45,971 bases of DNA from Ramlibacter sp. (GCF_029866045.1 NZ_JARXAB010000104.1:1-45971), one strand, 5' to 3'; shown: positions 26,255 to 34,700, counted from the first letter of the stretch. The notes: generated by a model from the letters alone, not told the origin. A program made the numbers and translations.

Positions 26255-26899
26255 ATGATGTCTGCTCTGCGTAAATGGTTCTTCGCCGGCCTGCTGGTGG
26301 TGCTGCCCCTGGCTATCACTGTGTGGGTGCTGCAGTGGATCCTGGGCACGCTCGACCAGACACTCCTGATCCTGCCCGCGAACTGGCAGCCTGACCTGCT
26401 GATCGGCGTCCACATCCCTGGTCTTGGCGTGTTGCTGGCGCTCGTCATTTTGCTGGTGGTGGGCGCGGTGGCCAGCAATTTCATCGGTCGCCGTCTGCTT
26501 AGCTGGGGCGATGGCGTGCTGCATCGCATCCCGGTGGTGCGCTCGATCTACTCGGGCGTCAAGCAGGTGTCGGACACCTTGTTTTCCGAAAACGGCAACG
26601 CCTTTCGCACCGCTGTGCTCATCGAGTGGCCGCGCGCGGGTGTGTGGACCATCGGCTTTGTCACCGGATCGCCCGGTGGCGACGTTCCCAATCATCTGGG
26701 CGATGACTACCAGAGCGTTTACGTGCCCACCACCCCTAACCCCACCGGCGGCTACTTCGTCATGCTGCGCAAGTCCGATTGCATTGAGCTGCGCATGACC
26801 GTTGACGAGGCGCTTCGCTATGTGATCTCCATGGGCGTTGTTGCACCGCCGCCGCCCGCCGCCGGCGCCGAGCCCACCACTCCGACCCTCCCCCAGTAA
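26255..26899 (+). CDS. DUF502 family inner-membrane protein
   Basis: The 214-residue protein has two strong membrane segments (about residues 7-29 and 52-74), followed by a soluble domain with the DUF502 signature IPVVRSIYSGVKQVSDTLF. It ends in a Pro/Ala-rich tail. The ATG at 26255 follows GGAG at 26241-26244; the next codon is also ATG. Function is unknown. It lies between the FmdB-like gene and aspS, 30 bp before aspS, so the three are probably co-transcribed. Confidence 0.88.
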   Translation: MMSALRKWFFAGLLVVLPLAITVWVLQWILGTLDQTLLILPANWQPDLLIGVHIPGLGVLLALVILLVVGAVASNFIGRRLLSWGDGVLHRIPVVRSIYSGVKQVSDTLFSENGNAFRTAVLIEWPRAGVWTIGFVTGSPGGDVPNHLGDDYQSVYVPTTPNPTGGYFVMLRKSDCIELRMTVDEALRYVISMGVVAPPPPAAGAEPTTPTLPQ

Positions 26900-26929
26900 A
26901 GCGCCACCTCCAGGCGCCGGAAGCAAGCC

Positions 26930-28732
26930 ATGTCCAGTCAGAAAATGCGTACCACCTACTGCGGCCTCGTGACCGAGGCCCACATGGGCCAGACCGTCTC
27001 CCTGTGCGGGTGGGTCAACCGACGGCGTGACCACGGGGGCGTGATCTTCGTTGACCTGCGTGACCGCGAGGGCTATGTCCAGATCGTGTGCGACCCCGAC
27101 CGCGCGGAGACGTTCAAGACGGCCGAGGGTCTGCGCAATGAGTTTTGCGTCCAGGTCACCGGTCTGGTGCGGGCCCGGCCTGCCGGCACCACCAACGAGG
27201 GTCTCAAGAGCGGCAAGATTGAGGTGCTTTGCCACGAGTTGACGGTGCTCAACCCTTCGGTCACCCCGCCCTTCCAGGTCGACGACGAGAACCTGTCCGA
27301 GACCACCCGCCTGGTGCACCGCGTGCTGGACCTGCGCCGCCCGTACATGCAAAACAACCTCATGCTGCGCTACAAGGTCAGCATGGAGACGCGCAAGTTT
27401 CTCGACGCCAACGGCTTCATCGACATCGAAACGCCGATGCTCACCAAGAGCACGCCAGAGGGCGCGCGTGACTACCTGGTTCCCAGCCGCGTGCACGATG
27501 GCATGTTCTTCGCGTTGCCCCAGTCGCCGCAGCTGTTCAAGCAGCTCTTGATGGTGGCGGGCTTCGACCGCTACTACCAGATCACCAAGTGCTTCCGCGA
27601 CGAGGATCTGCGCGCCGATCGCCAACCCGAGTTCACCCAGATCGACATCGAGACCTCCTTCCTCACCGAGGAAGAGATCCGCGTCATGTTCGAGGGAATG
27701 ATCCGTAGCACCTTCAAGAACGTCATCGACGTCGACCTGCCAGCCTTCCCGGTGATGAAGCATTCCGACGCGATGCGCCTGTACGGCTCCGACAAGCCCG
27801 ACCTGCGGGTGAAGCTCGAGTTCACCGAGCTCACCGATGTGATGAAGGACGTGGACTTCAAGGTCTTTTCGACTCCGGCCAACCAGGCCGATGGCCGCGT
27901 CGTGGGCCTGCGCGTGCCTGGCGGCGGCGAGATGACGCGTGGCGAGATTGACGGCTACACCGAGTTCGTGAAGATCTACGGCGCCAAGGGCCTGGCCTGG
28001 ATCAAGGTCAATGAGGCAAACAAGGGTCGCGAGGGACTGCAGTCACCCATCGTGAAGAACCTGCACGACGCCTCCATTGCCGCCATCCTTGAGCGTACCT
28101 GCGCCCAGGACGGCGACCTGATCTTCTTCGGTGCCGACAAGGCCAAGATCGTCAATGACGCCATTGGCGCCCTGCGTGTGAAGGTCGGCCACAGCGAGTT
28201 CGGCAAGGCCCGCGGTCTGATCGACGGCGCGTGGAAGCCGCTGTGGGTGGTCGACTTCCCCATGTTCGAATATGACGACGATGCCCAGCGCTGGAATGCG
28301 GTGCATCACCCCTTCACCAGCCCGAAGGACGGCCACGAAGACTGGCTGGAGACCGATCCCGGTCGCTGCGTCGCCAAGGCCTACGACGCGGTGCTCAACG
28401 GCATCGAACTCGGCGGCGGCTCGGTGCGTATCCACCGGGAGGACGTGCAAAGCAAGGTCTTCCGCGCGCTCAAGATCGACGCCGAGGAGGCCCAGGCGAA
28501 GTTCGGCTTCCTGCTTGACGCATTGCAGTACGGCGCGCCTCCGCACGGCGGCATCGCCATCGGTCTCGATCGCTTCGTCATGCTCATGGCCGGCGCCGAG
28601 AGCCTGCGCGATGTGATTGCTTTCCCCAAGACTCAGCGCGCCCAGTGCCTGCTGACCCAGGCCCCCGGCCCGGTCGACGAGAAGCAACTGCGCGAGCTGC
28701 ATATCCGCTTGCGCAATACGCAGGCTGCCTGA
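26930..28732 (+). CDS. aspS: aspartyl-tRNA synthetase
   Basis: The 600-residue class II synthetase is of the bacterial type, with an OB-fold anticodon-binding domain ([19 protein letters not shown], about residues 27-45). Class II motif 2 is [18 protein letters not shown] and motif 3 is [15 protein letters not shown]. The bacterial GAD insertion lies between motifs 2 and 3. A histidine at about position 35, after RRRD, matches the form associated with non-discriminating enzymes that also charge tRNA-Asn. That would imply a GatCAB amidotransferase elsewhere in the genome. The family call is secure; tRNA specificity is inference. Confidence 0.97.
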   Translation: MSSQKMRTTYCGLVTEAHMGQTVSLCGWVNRRRDHGGVIFVDLRDREGYVQIVCDPDRAETFKTAEGLRNEFCVQVTGLVRARPAGTTNEGLKSGKIEVLCHELTVLNPSVTPPFQVDDENLSETTRLVHRVLDLRRPYMQNNLMLRYKVSMETRKFLDANGFIDIETPMLTKSTPEGARDYLVPSRVHDGMFFALPQSPQLFKQLLMVAGFDRYYQITKCFRDEDLRADRQPEFTQIDIETSFLTEEEIRVMFEGMIRSTFKNVIDVDLPAFPVMKHSDAMRLYGSDKPDLRVKLEFTELTDVMKDVDFKVFSTPANQADGRVVGLRVPGGGEMTRGEIDGYTEFVKIYGAKGLAWIKVNEANKGREGLQSPIVKNLHDASIAAILERTCAQDGDLIFFGADKAKIVNDAIGALRVKVGHSEFGKARGLIDGAWKPLWVVDFPMFEYDDDAQRWNAVHHPFTSPKDGHEDWLETDPGRCVAKAYDAVLNGIELGGGSVRIHREDVQSKVFRALKIDAEEAQAKFGFLLDALQYGAPPHGGIAIGLDRFVMLMAGAESLRDVIAFPKTQRAQCLLTQAPGPVDEKQLRELHIRLRNTQAA

Positions 28733-28782
28733 GACCCCGCGGGTCCACAATGCAGCGGCCCACCGGATGGCTGCGGCAAAAT

Positions 28783-28817
28783 CAAAGGGCGCCCCGTGAG
28801 AACACGGGCGCCCTTTG
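28783..28817 (+). terminator. strong hairpin after aspS
   Basis: CAAAGGGCGCCCCGTG pairs with CACGGGCGCCCTTTG around the loop AGAA, giving a 15-pair stem with one bulged C. The T-tract is weak (TTTGTCATT). It ends only 13 bp before the nudB start codon, so it may act as a terminator for aspS, as a control element for nudB, or both. Confidence 0.6.
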
Positions 28818-28830
28818 TCATTCAAGCCCC

Positions 28831-29298
28831 ATGCGACCTGGCCCACTCAAGATTCCCGTCTCCGTCCTGGTGGTGATCCACACCCCCGCGCTGGAGGTCC
28901 TGATGATCCGCCGCGCCGATGGCGGCGAGCACTGGCAGTGCGTGACGGGTAGCCGCGATGCCACCGACGCCGACCTGCACCACACCGCCTGGCGCGAAGT
29001 CGGCGAGGAGACCGACATCGCTTGCGGGCCAGGAACCCCCCTGCACACTGGCCTGCTGCCATGGGGCCTGACCAATACCTATGAGATCTGGCCCCAGTGG
29101 CGCCACCGCTACCCGCCCGAGGTCACGCACAACACCGAGCATTTGTTCAGCCTGTGCGTCCCCACCGGCACGCCGGTACGGCTCAACCCTCTCGAGCACA
29201 CCGACCACCGCTGGCTGTCCTGGCGCGAGGCCGCCGACGTCTGCTTCTCACCGTCCAACGCTGAGGCCATCTTGCTGCTGCCACAATGGGCCGCATGA
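28831..29298 (+). CDS. nudB: dihydroneopterin triphosphate diphosphatase (Nudix)
   Basis: The 155-residue Nudix hydrolase removes pyrophosphate from dihydroneopterin triphosphate in folate synthesis. The start KIPVSVLVVIHTPALEVLMIRR and the later RYPPEVTHNTEHLFSL match NudB. The catalytic REVGEE of the Nudix box is intact. The first half of the box is altered (GSRDATDAD, with Asp for the usual Glu and one extra residue). ATG 28831 was chosen because it gives the family N-terminus. Its stop overlaps the next gene's start (ATGA), indicating coupling. folE, the preceding pathway step, lies 2 kb downstream. Confidence 0.88.
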   Translation: MRPGPLKIPVSVLVVIHTPALEVLMIRRADGGEHWQCVTGSRDATDADLHHTAWREVGEETDIACGPGTPLHTGLLPWGLTNTYEIWPQWRHRYPPEVTHNTEHLFSLCVPTGTPVRLNPLEHTDHRWLSWREAADVCFSPSNAEAILLLPQWAA

Positions 29299-30035
29299 CA
29301 CGTTCCCTGCGGGTCGCCACTTACAACATCCATAAGGGTGTGCAGGGCCTGGGTCCCGGGCGCCGCCTCGAGATCCACAACCTGCAGCTGGCGGTGGAAC
29401 AGATCGACGCTGACGTCGTCTGCCTGCAGGAGGTGCGCCGCTTCCACCAGCGCGAGGCGCGCCGCCTGCCGCGCTGGCCGGCGCTGCCGCAGGCCGACTA
29501 CCTCGCTCCCGACGGTTACCACGCCGTGTATCGCACCAATGCCGTCACCCGTCACGGGGAGCATGGCAACGCCCTGCTCACGCGCTGGCCGGTGCGGGCC
29601 TTCGGCCACGAGGACATGTCAGACCACCGCTTCGAGCAACGGGGATTGCTCCATGTCGAGGTCGAGGTCGAGGGGGTGCCGTTGCATGTGATCGTCGTCC
29701 ACCTGGGTCTGATCGCGGCCAGCCGCCGTCGCCAGGTGGCGCAGCTCGGGCGGTTCATAGAGCGCGAGGTGCCAGCAGGCGTACCGCTGGTGGTCGCCGG
29801 CGATTTCAACGACTGGGGCGCTAAGTTGCAGGCGCCGATGGAGGCTCTGGGCCTGGCCGATTGCGGCGCCCAAATGGGGCGTCGGCCGCTGACTTTCCCC
29901 GCGCGGCTGCCGCTGGCCCAGCTCGATTTTGTCTACTCGCGGGGCTTGCACGTGGTGGAGGTGACGGTGCCCCACGGTCCTGTCTGGCGCCGCATGTCGG
30001 ACCACCTGCCGCTGATCGCGGATCTGAGGTTCTGA
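29295..30035 (+). CDS. endonuclease/exonuclease/phosphatase family protein (YbhP-like)
   Basis: The protein of about 246 residues belongs to the DNase I-like fold. ATYNIHKG holds the first metal-contact Asn, VCLQEVRRF the catalytic Glu region, AGDFNDWG the Asp/Asn pair, and SDHLPL the terminal Asp-His pair. Start 29295 gives an ATGA overlap with nudB; an ATG at 29286 is an alternative. The following gene is a ClsB-type cardiolipin synthase, the same pairing as ybhP-clsB in enterobacteria. A role in phospholipid metabolism rather than DNA repair is therefore plausible. Confidence 0.85.
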   Translation: MTRSLRVATYNIHKGVQGLGPGRRLEIHNLQLAVEQIDADVVCLQEVRRFHQREARRLPRWPALPQADYLAPDGYHAVYRTNAVTRHGEHGNALLTRWPVRAFGHEDMSDHRFEQRGLLHVEVEVEGVPLHVIVVHLGLIAASRRRQVAQLGRFIEREVPAGVPLVVAGDFNDWGAKLQAPMEALGLADCGAQMGRRPLTFPARLPLAQLDFVYSRGLHVVEVTVPHGPVWRRMSDHLPLIADLRF

Positions 30036-30079
30036 GGCCGAAGCGCGCAGAGCCTGAGTACGAATCGAGCACCCACCGC

Positions 30080-31291
30080 ATGTCACGCCCGACCGGATTG
30101 CTTCGCGCTGGCCACCAACTGCAATTGCTCGAGGGGTCGGCTGAATTCTTTCCCGCACTGGCGGCCGCCATGGACGCTGCCCGTCACGAGATCTGGCTGG
30201 AGAGCTATATCTTTGACTTCACTGGCACTGGGGCTGGTGTGGCCCAGGCTTTGGAGCGCGCTGCCCTGCGTGGGCTGCAAGTGCGGGTCCTGGTCGACGG
30301 TTTCGGAAGCGAGACACCTCCGCTTCCGTGGCGCGAGAGGTTCGCACGGGCCGGGGTGCAGTGGCAGGTCTATGAGCCCCTGGGCAGCCGGCTGCGCCTG
30401 GCCTGGCCGGGCAGCTGGCGCCGGCTGCACCGCAAGCTCTGCGTGGTGGATGGCGTGCTGGCCTTCTGCGGCGGTATCAATATCCTCGACGACATGCATG
30501 ACCCGCGTCACGGCGTTTTGCCTGCGCCTCGCCTCGACTTTTGCGTGCAGTTGCGTGGGCCGCTGGTTGCAGACATTTACCAAGCCATGCACCAGCTATG
30601 GCTGCGCCAGCCAGGGGTGCACGGCTTCCAGCGGCAGGCACTGGCCGAGGCCTGGTTGCCGCAACCGGCCGACCGCCGCCCCGCGCCGGGCCCTGCCAAC
30701 CCCGTAGCAGGCCTGGTGCGCGCCGCCCTGCTGCTGCGGGACAACCTCCGGTACCGCGCGGGTATCGAGCGCGCCTACCTGCGAGCGATTGGTCGCGCGC
30801 GGGAGGAGGTGCTGATTGCTAACGCCTACTTCCTGCCCGGGCGCCGGCTACGCCTGGCGCTCGAGCGCGCCGCGCAGCGGGGCGTGCAGGTGCGCTTGCT
30901 GCTTCAGGGCCGTTACGAGTATTTCATGCAGTACTACGCCAGCCGGCCGGTGTACGCCAGCCTGCTGCGCGCGGGCGTATCCATTCACGAGTACGCGCCA
31001 AGCTTTCTACATGCCAAGGTGGCGGTGATCGACGGCTGCTGGGCCACGGTGGGCTCCTCCAACCTCGACCCCCTCAGCCTGTTGCTGGCGCGTGAGGCCA
31101 ACCTGGTGGTGGAAGACGCAGTTTTCGCCGGCGTCTTGCGCGAGCGCCTGCTCCAGGTCATTCGCATCGAGGGCGAGGAGACCGACCCCATGCAATACGC
31201 CATGCGTCCCTGGCGGGAGCGGGTGCTTGAGCGTCTGGGGCTGGTGGTGATGCGTCTGGCACTCGCGGTGCAAGGCAAACGCTACTTGTGA
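30080..31291 (+). CDS. clsB: cardiolipin synthase ClsB (phospholipase D family)
   Basis: The 403-residue enzyme has two HKD motifs, HRKLCVVDG (about residues 116-124) and HAKVAVIDG (about 311-319). Both are followed by the Gly-Gly/Ser-Ser substrate positions (FCGGIN and VGSSNLDP). It lacks the N-terminal transmembrane pair of ClsA, which fits the ClsB class. That class makes cardiolipin from phosphatidylglycerol and, in E. coli, can also make phosphatidylglycerol. The ATG at 30080 gives the family N-terminus; a longer frame overlaps the preceding gene and is rejected. It sits 44 bp after the YbhP-like gene. Confidence 0.92.
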   Translation: MSRPTGLLRAGHQLQLLEGSAEFFPALAAAMDAARHEIWLESYIFDFTGTGAGVAQALERAALRGLQVRVLVDGFGSETPPLPWRERFARAGVQWQVYEPLGSRLRLAWPGSWRRLHRKLCVVDGVLAFCGGINILDDMHDPRHGVLPAPRLDFCVQLRGPLVADIYQAMHQLWLRQPGVHGFQRQALAEAWLPQPADRRPAPGPANPVAGLVRAALLLRDNLRYRAGIERAYLRAIGRAREEVLIANAYFLPGRRLRLALERAAQRGVQVRLLLQGRYEYFMQYYASRPVYASLLRAGVSIHEYAPSFLHAKVAVIDGCWATVGSSNLDPLSLLLAREANLVVEDAVFAGVLRERLLQVIRIEGEETDPMQYAMRPWRERVLERLGLVVMRLALAVQGKRYL

Positions 31292-31353
31292 AACCTAAAG
31301 TTCGCGCGTCTCCGAAAGCACGGACTCCGGGTGGGGCGGTGTTAGCATCCCCT

Positions 31354-32091
31354 ATGCTCATGAAAGCCGATTCGCCCTCCAGTCCCCCAGGCGCCGCTGA
31401 TTCGTCCGACGAAGGCGTGCCGGTCTCCGTCAAGATCCGCGAGCGGATCCAGGCGTCGCGCCGGCGTTTCCACGCCAACGACAACATCGCTGAGTTCATC
31501 AAGCCCGGCGAGCTCGAGGCGCTCCTCGATGAGGTGTCGGGCAAGATGAAGGGCGTCCTCGAGAGCCTGGTCATCGACACCGTCAACGACCACAACACCG
31601 GCGACACCGCGCGCCGGGTGGCCAAGATGTACGTCAACGAGGTGTTCCGCGGTCGCTATGTGGCGCCGCCAAGCATCACAGAATTCCCTAACGCCGAGCA
31701 CCTCAATGAGTTGATGATCGTCGGCCCGATCACCGTGCGCTCGGCCTGCAGCCACCATTTCTGTCCGGTCATCGGCCGTATCTGGATTGGCGTGTTGCCC
31801 AACGAGCACACCAATGTGATTGGCCTGTCCAAGTACGCGCGCTTGGCCGAGTGGGTCATGGGCCGTCCTCAGATCCAGGAAGAGGCAGTGGTGCAATTGG
31901 CCGACCTGATCATGGAAAAGACCCAGCCCGACGGCCTGGCCATCGTGATGGAGGCCAGCCACTACTGCATGGCCTGGCGTGGTGTGAAGGACATGGACAG
32001 CCGAATGATCAACTCGGTGATGCGTGGTGTGTTCCTCAAGGACCCCGCCTTGCGCCGGGAGTTCCTGTCGCTGATTCCCAAGAATCCCTGA
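31354..32091 (+). CDS. folE: GTP cyclohydrolase I
   Basis: The enzyme of about 245 residues makes 7,8-dihydroneopterin triphosphate from GTP, the first step of folate (and tetrahydropterin) synthesis. The zinc and active-site region reads SACSHHFCPVIGR (Cys and His near residues 132-135), with the third zinc ligand in SHYCMAWRGVKD near 205. The N-terminal roughly 45 residues are Ser/Pro-rich and variable. ATG at 31354 is followed by another ATG at 31360, so the first residues are uncertain. A BLUF photoreceptor gene begins nine bases after the stop. Confidence 0.94.
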   Translation: MLMKADSPSSPPGAADSSDEGVPVSVKIRERIQASRRRFHANDNIAEFIKPGELEALLDEVSGKMKGVLESLVIDTVNDHNTGDTARRVAKMYVNEVFRGRYVAPPSITEFPNAEHLNELMIVGPITVRSACSHHFCPVIGRIWIGVLPNEHTNVIGLSKYARLAEWVMGRPQIQEEAVVQLADLIMEKTQPDGLAIVMEASHYCMAWRGVKDMDSRMINSVMRGVFLKDPALRREFLSLIPKNP

Positions 32092-32100
32092 GGTCACACC

Positions 32101-32523
32101 ATGCTCGTGCGTCTTCTCTATTGCAGCCGTACCGTTGACGACAGTCAGGCGGCCATTGACTCCATCGTGACGCAGTCGCGTCAGCACAACCCGCAGTCTG
32201 GCATCACCGGGATCCTTTGCTATGGCGGCGGCATCTTTTTGCAGGCCATTGAAGGTGGGCGTCAACCGGTGTCCGACCTGTTCGGCACCATTCAGGGGGA
32301 CGGCCGTCACAAGGACGTGTGCCTGCTGCACTTCGAAGAGATTACCGAGCGCCGCTTCGGCGGCTGGACCATGGGCCAGGTCAATCTGAGCAAGGTCAAC
32401 CACTCGATCCTGCTCAAATATTCCGAGCGTCCCGAGCTCGACCCCTACTCGGTCTCTGGCCGGGTCTCGCTGGCGTTGCTCGAAGACCTGATGGCCACCG
32501 CCGCGATCTGCGGCCGGGCCTGA
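32101..32523 (+). CDS. BLUF-domain blue-light sensor
   Basis: The 140-residue protein is a stand-alone BLUF flavin photoreceptor with a short C-terminal extension. The photochemically essential residues are present: Tyr7 (LLYCSR), Asn30 (HNPQSGITG), Gln48 (FLQAIEG), Trp89 and Met91 (GGWTMGQ). FAD bound here would respond to blue light by rearranging hydrogen bonds to Gln48. No output domain is attached, so it must signal through a partner protein. A GAGGT overlapping the folE stop serves as its Shine-Dalgarno. It is nine bases after folE, so light could be linked to pterin synthesis, or the pairing may be only transcriptional. Confidence 0.93.
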   Translation: MLVRLLYCSRTVDDSQAAIDSIVTQSRQHNPQSGITGILCYGGGIFLQAIEGGRQPVSDLFGTIQGDGRHKDVCLLHFEEITERRFGGWTMGQVNLSKVNHSILLKYSERPELDPYSVSGRVSLALLEDLMATAAICGRA

Positions 32524-32591
32524 GCCAGACCCGGCCCCCAGGGGCCTTGCCCGCCGGCAGGCCCTGACCCCTCGATCCCCTGCGTCCGCAC

Positions 32592-33428
32592 ATGACGACA
32601 GACGCCGTTCTGGCCGCGCCAAACCTTCTCGGCTGCGACTTTTCCAGCAGCCCGAGCCGGCGCAAGCCCATCATGCTGGCCCAGGGCCGGCGCAAGGGCG
32701 AGGCGGTCACGCTTGCTGGCATCCTGAGTTTCGACACCTTGCCCGGCTTCGGCCAGTGGCTCGCGCAGCCCGGCGACTGGGTCGGCGGTTTCGATCTGCC
32801 TTTCGGCTTGCCGCGCGAGTTGGTCGAGTCCCTGAATTGGCCGACCGACTGGGCCGGCTGCATGGACCACTACTGCGGCCTGTCCCGCGCCGAGATTCGC
32901 GAGCGCTTCGCCGCCTTTTGCGCGGCGCGGCCTGCGGGTGGCAAGTTCGCCCACCGGGCCTTCGACCGCCTGGCAGGCTCGAGTCCGTCGATGAAATGGG
33001 TCAACCCCCCGGTGGCCTTCATGCTGCACGCGGCGGTGCCTTTGCTGCGGCAGGCCGGTGTGGATTTGCCGGGGCTATGCGCAGGAGACCCGCGGCGGGT
33101 GGCGCTTGAGGCCTACCCGGGTTTGCTGGCGCGCGAGTTGATCGGCCGGCGCAGCTACAAAAGCGACGACCGCGCCAAGCAGACCCCGGAGCGCCTGATT
33201 GCGCGTAAGGACCTTGTCTGTGCCCTCGAAACCGGTCAGAGCCGGCTGGGCCTGCGTCTGCGCCTGACCCATGCCCAGCGCGACGCCCTCGCCGAGGACG
33301 CCAGCGGTGACCGCCTGGACGCGGTGCTGTGCCTGATGCAGGCGGCCTGGGGCGAACTTCAGGGCCCGCCGCGTTGGGGCTTGCCAGCGCAGGTCGATTC
33401 GCTGGAAGGCTGGATCGTCAGCGCCTGA
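32592..33428 (+). CDS. DUF429 family protein
   Basis: The 278-residue protein begins with LLGCDFSSSPSRRKPIMLAQG, an acidic start like the RNase H-like fold of DUF429. It continues with VGGFDLPFGLPRELVE, EAYPGLLARELIGRRSYKSDD and a late acidic DRLDAVLCLMQAAW. The spaced Asp residues (in GCDFS, FDLP and GDRLDA) could form a metal-dependent active site. Function is unknown. It follows the BLUF gene by 68 bp and converges on the BON lipoprotein gene. Confidence 0.65.
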   Translation: MTTDAVLAAPNLLGCDFSSSPSRRKPIMLAQGRRKGEAVTLAGILSFDTLPGFGQWLAQPGDWVGGFDLPFGLPRELVESLNWPTDWAGCMDHYCGLSRAEIRERFAAFCAARPAGGKFAHRAFDRLAGSSPSMKWVNPPVAFMLHAAVPLLRQAGVDLPGLCAGDPRRVALEAYPGLLARELIGRRSYKSDDRAKQTPERLIARKDLVCALETGQSRLGLRLRLTHAQRDALAEDASGDRLDAVLCLMQAAWGELQGPPRWGLPAQVDSLEGWIVSA

Positions 33429-33499
33429 GGCAGGCCGACGGCCCTCACGGGCGGCCGACCTTCTTGGGCGACCGACAGACATGGCCGACCCCGCTTTGC

Positions 33500-33853
33500 T
33501 CAGGGCCGCACGACGAGCAGATTGCGCACGCTCTTGACGCCTTTGCTGCCCCGCGCCAGGGTCTCAGCCTGCGATTTTTCTGCCGCTGTTTTGGCAAACC
33601 CCGAGAGGATCACGTTGCCCTCCTGGGTGTCGACATCGATCGCCATCGCGCTGGTGCTCTTGTCCCCCACCAGGCTGGATTTAACCGAGGCGGTGATGGT
33701 CTTGTCGTCGATGTAGGTGCCAACGGATTGCTGGCCCTGGAGGACCGAGCAGCCACCGGTTGCCAGCGTCATGCCCCCGAGCAGGGCCAGAACCAGAACC
33801 CATCCGGGCTGGCTCAGGGAGGTGGATCTCGGCGGGAAACTGCGCAATGTCAT
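33500..33853 (-). CDS. BON-domain lipoprotein
   Basis: The 117-residue exported protein has a signal sequence ending in a lipobox-like ATGGC, with Cys35 the expected lipidated residue. A single BON domain follows (about 48-117, with DDKTITASVKSSLVGD and VKSVRNLLVV). BON proteins such as OsmY and DolP bind membranes and are often stress-induced. GAAGGAG precedes the chosen ATG at 33853; the longer upstream frame has no family features. It lies 120 bp downstream of the YqjD-like gene on the same strand. Confidence 0.85.
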   Translation of the reverse strand: MTLRSFPPRSTSLSQPGWVLVLALLGGMTLATGGCSVLQGQQSVGTYIDDKTITASVKSSLVGDKSTSAMAIDVDTQEGNVILSGFAKTAAEKSQAETLARGSKGVKSVRNLLVVRP

Positions 33854-33973
33854 GGGGATCTCCTTCAAAGGTGGCGAGGAAGGCCCAAGCGGGCCTGGGT
33901 GGCAAGATGGGCCATGGGGCATACCGTGGGTTTGGCGGACGAAAGCGGTGTGGGCGTCACGCGGGCGCGGGGC

Positions 33974-34318
33974 TCAGTCGTGTTCGTTGCGGTTGCGGTT
34001 GCGGATGCTGAGGATGAGCGCTGCCAAGGCCCCGCCAGCCGCCGCGGCGATGAGCGTGGAGCGCAGGGGCTGGTCGGACACGTAGCGGCGGGTGGCCTCT
34101 GCGTAATGCCCCATGTGCCGCTGCGCGGCGCTGGTGGTCTCGGCCACGCCCTCTCTCAGGTCTCGCATGCGGCTGGCCGCACGTTCGAGCCCCTGGGCCG
34201 CGAACTCGCGCGCGCTATCGGCCCAGCGGTTGCCCGCGTGGCCAACCTCATCGGACCAATGCTGTGCACGCTCGCGTGCTGCGTGACGGGAGGCGATGCG
34301 GAACGGGTGATTGAACAT
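33974..34318 (-). CDS. YqjD/DUF883-like membrane-anchored protein
   Basis: The 114-residue protein has a long charged amphipathic helical region (about residues 10-75, rich in Ala, Arg, Glu and His), followed by a single C-terminal membrane segment (STLIAAAAGGALAALILSI) and a basic end (RNRNRNEHD). The preceding VSDQPLRS matches the pattern before the anchor in ElaB/YqjD-type proteins, which bind ribosomes in stationary phase in E. coli. GGAGG lies before the ATG. Together with the BON gene it looks like a stress pair. The family assignment rests on layout more than on strict motifs. Confidence 0.6.
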   Translation of the reverse strand: MFNHPFRIASRHAARERAQHWSDEVGHAGNRWADSAREFAAQGLERAASRMRDLREGVAETTSAAQRHMGHYAEATRRYVSDQPLRSTLIAAAAGGALAALILSIRNRNRNEHD

Positions 34319-34559
34319 AGGCGAACCTCCGGTGGCTTGATCTGCGGGTGCCTCTGGCGGCTGGGCCGCAGGGCAGGGGAGTCCACGCTAGGACGCGCTA
34401 GCCCCTCACTCGATAGGCGCGTGACCCGTGATGCCGTGCGACCACGGCCCTGTACCGGGTAGGCCAGCGGGCTGCTGCAGCCCTGCGCGCAGATCAATCG
34501 GCCTGGTCACGCCGCCCAGAGCTGCGCGACTGCGCCAAACGACTCCATTGCCACTCTTT

Positions 34560-34581
34560 AATGAATAGAATGGGATTCATT
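34560..34581. promoter_or_regulatory. inverted repeat in response-regulator promoter region
   Basis: AATGAA and TTCATT are perfect six-base arms ten bases apart, about 120 bp before the response-regulator ATG. TAGAAT (34566-34571) lies between the arms and could be a -10 element. A DNA-binding protein here would control promoter access, possibly the regulator itself. Confidence 0.35.
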
Positions 34582-34629
34582 CTTGCGGTCGATTTTGGTG
34601 CGAATGAGGTATTTCGAGGGGTTTCGGAA

Positions 34630-34673
34630 CTGTGTCGGGACCACCCCTCCCACGGACCCATCGACCGACACAG
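34630..34673 (+). promoter_or_regulatory. nine-base inverted repeat in the response-regulator leader
   Basis: CTGTGTCGG (34630-34638) and CCGACACAG (34665-34673) are perfectly complementary and separated by 26 bases. They lie 27 bp before the ATG. In RNA this would make a stem close to the ribosome-binding site (AAGGAAAGAG). Confidence 0.4.
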
Positions 34674-34700
34674 GGATGCCGTCAAGGAAAGAGTGTTCAG

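Larger units (their letters stand above)
34319..34700. other. 382-bp divergent control region
   Basis: This gap separates the YqjD-like gene (minus) from the response-regulator gene (plus). Its right half is more AT-rich and holds an inverted repeat at 34560-34581 that contains TAGAAT, and a second at 34630-34673 within the presumed leader. I see no gene here. One short plus-strand frame across it is an upstream extension of the response-regulator frame and lacks a Shine-Dalgarno. Confidence 0.55.

Noticed and set aside
29861-30079. N-terminal extension of ClsB into the YbhP-like gene
   Set aside because: It overlaps the conserved end of the preceding gene and lacks similarity to any ClsB N-terminus.
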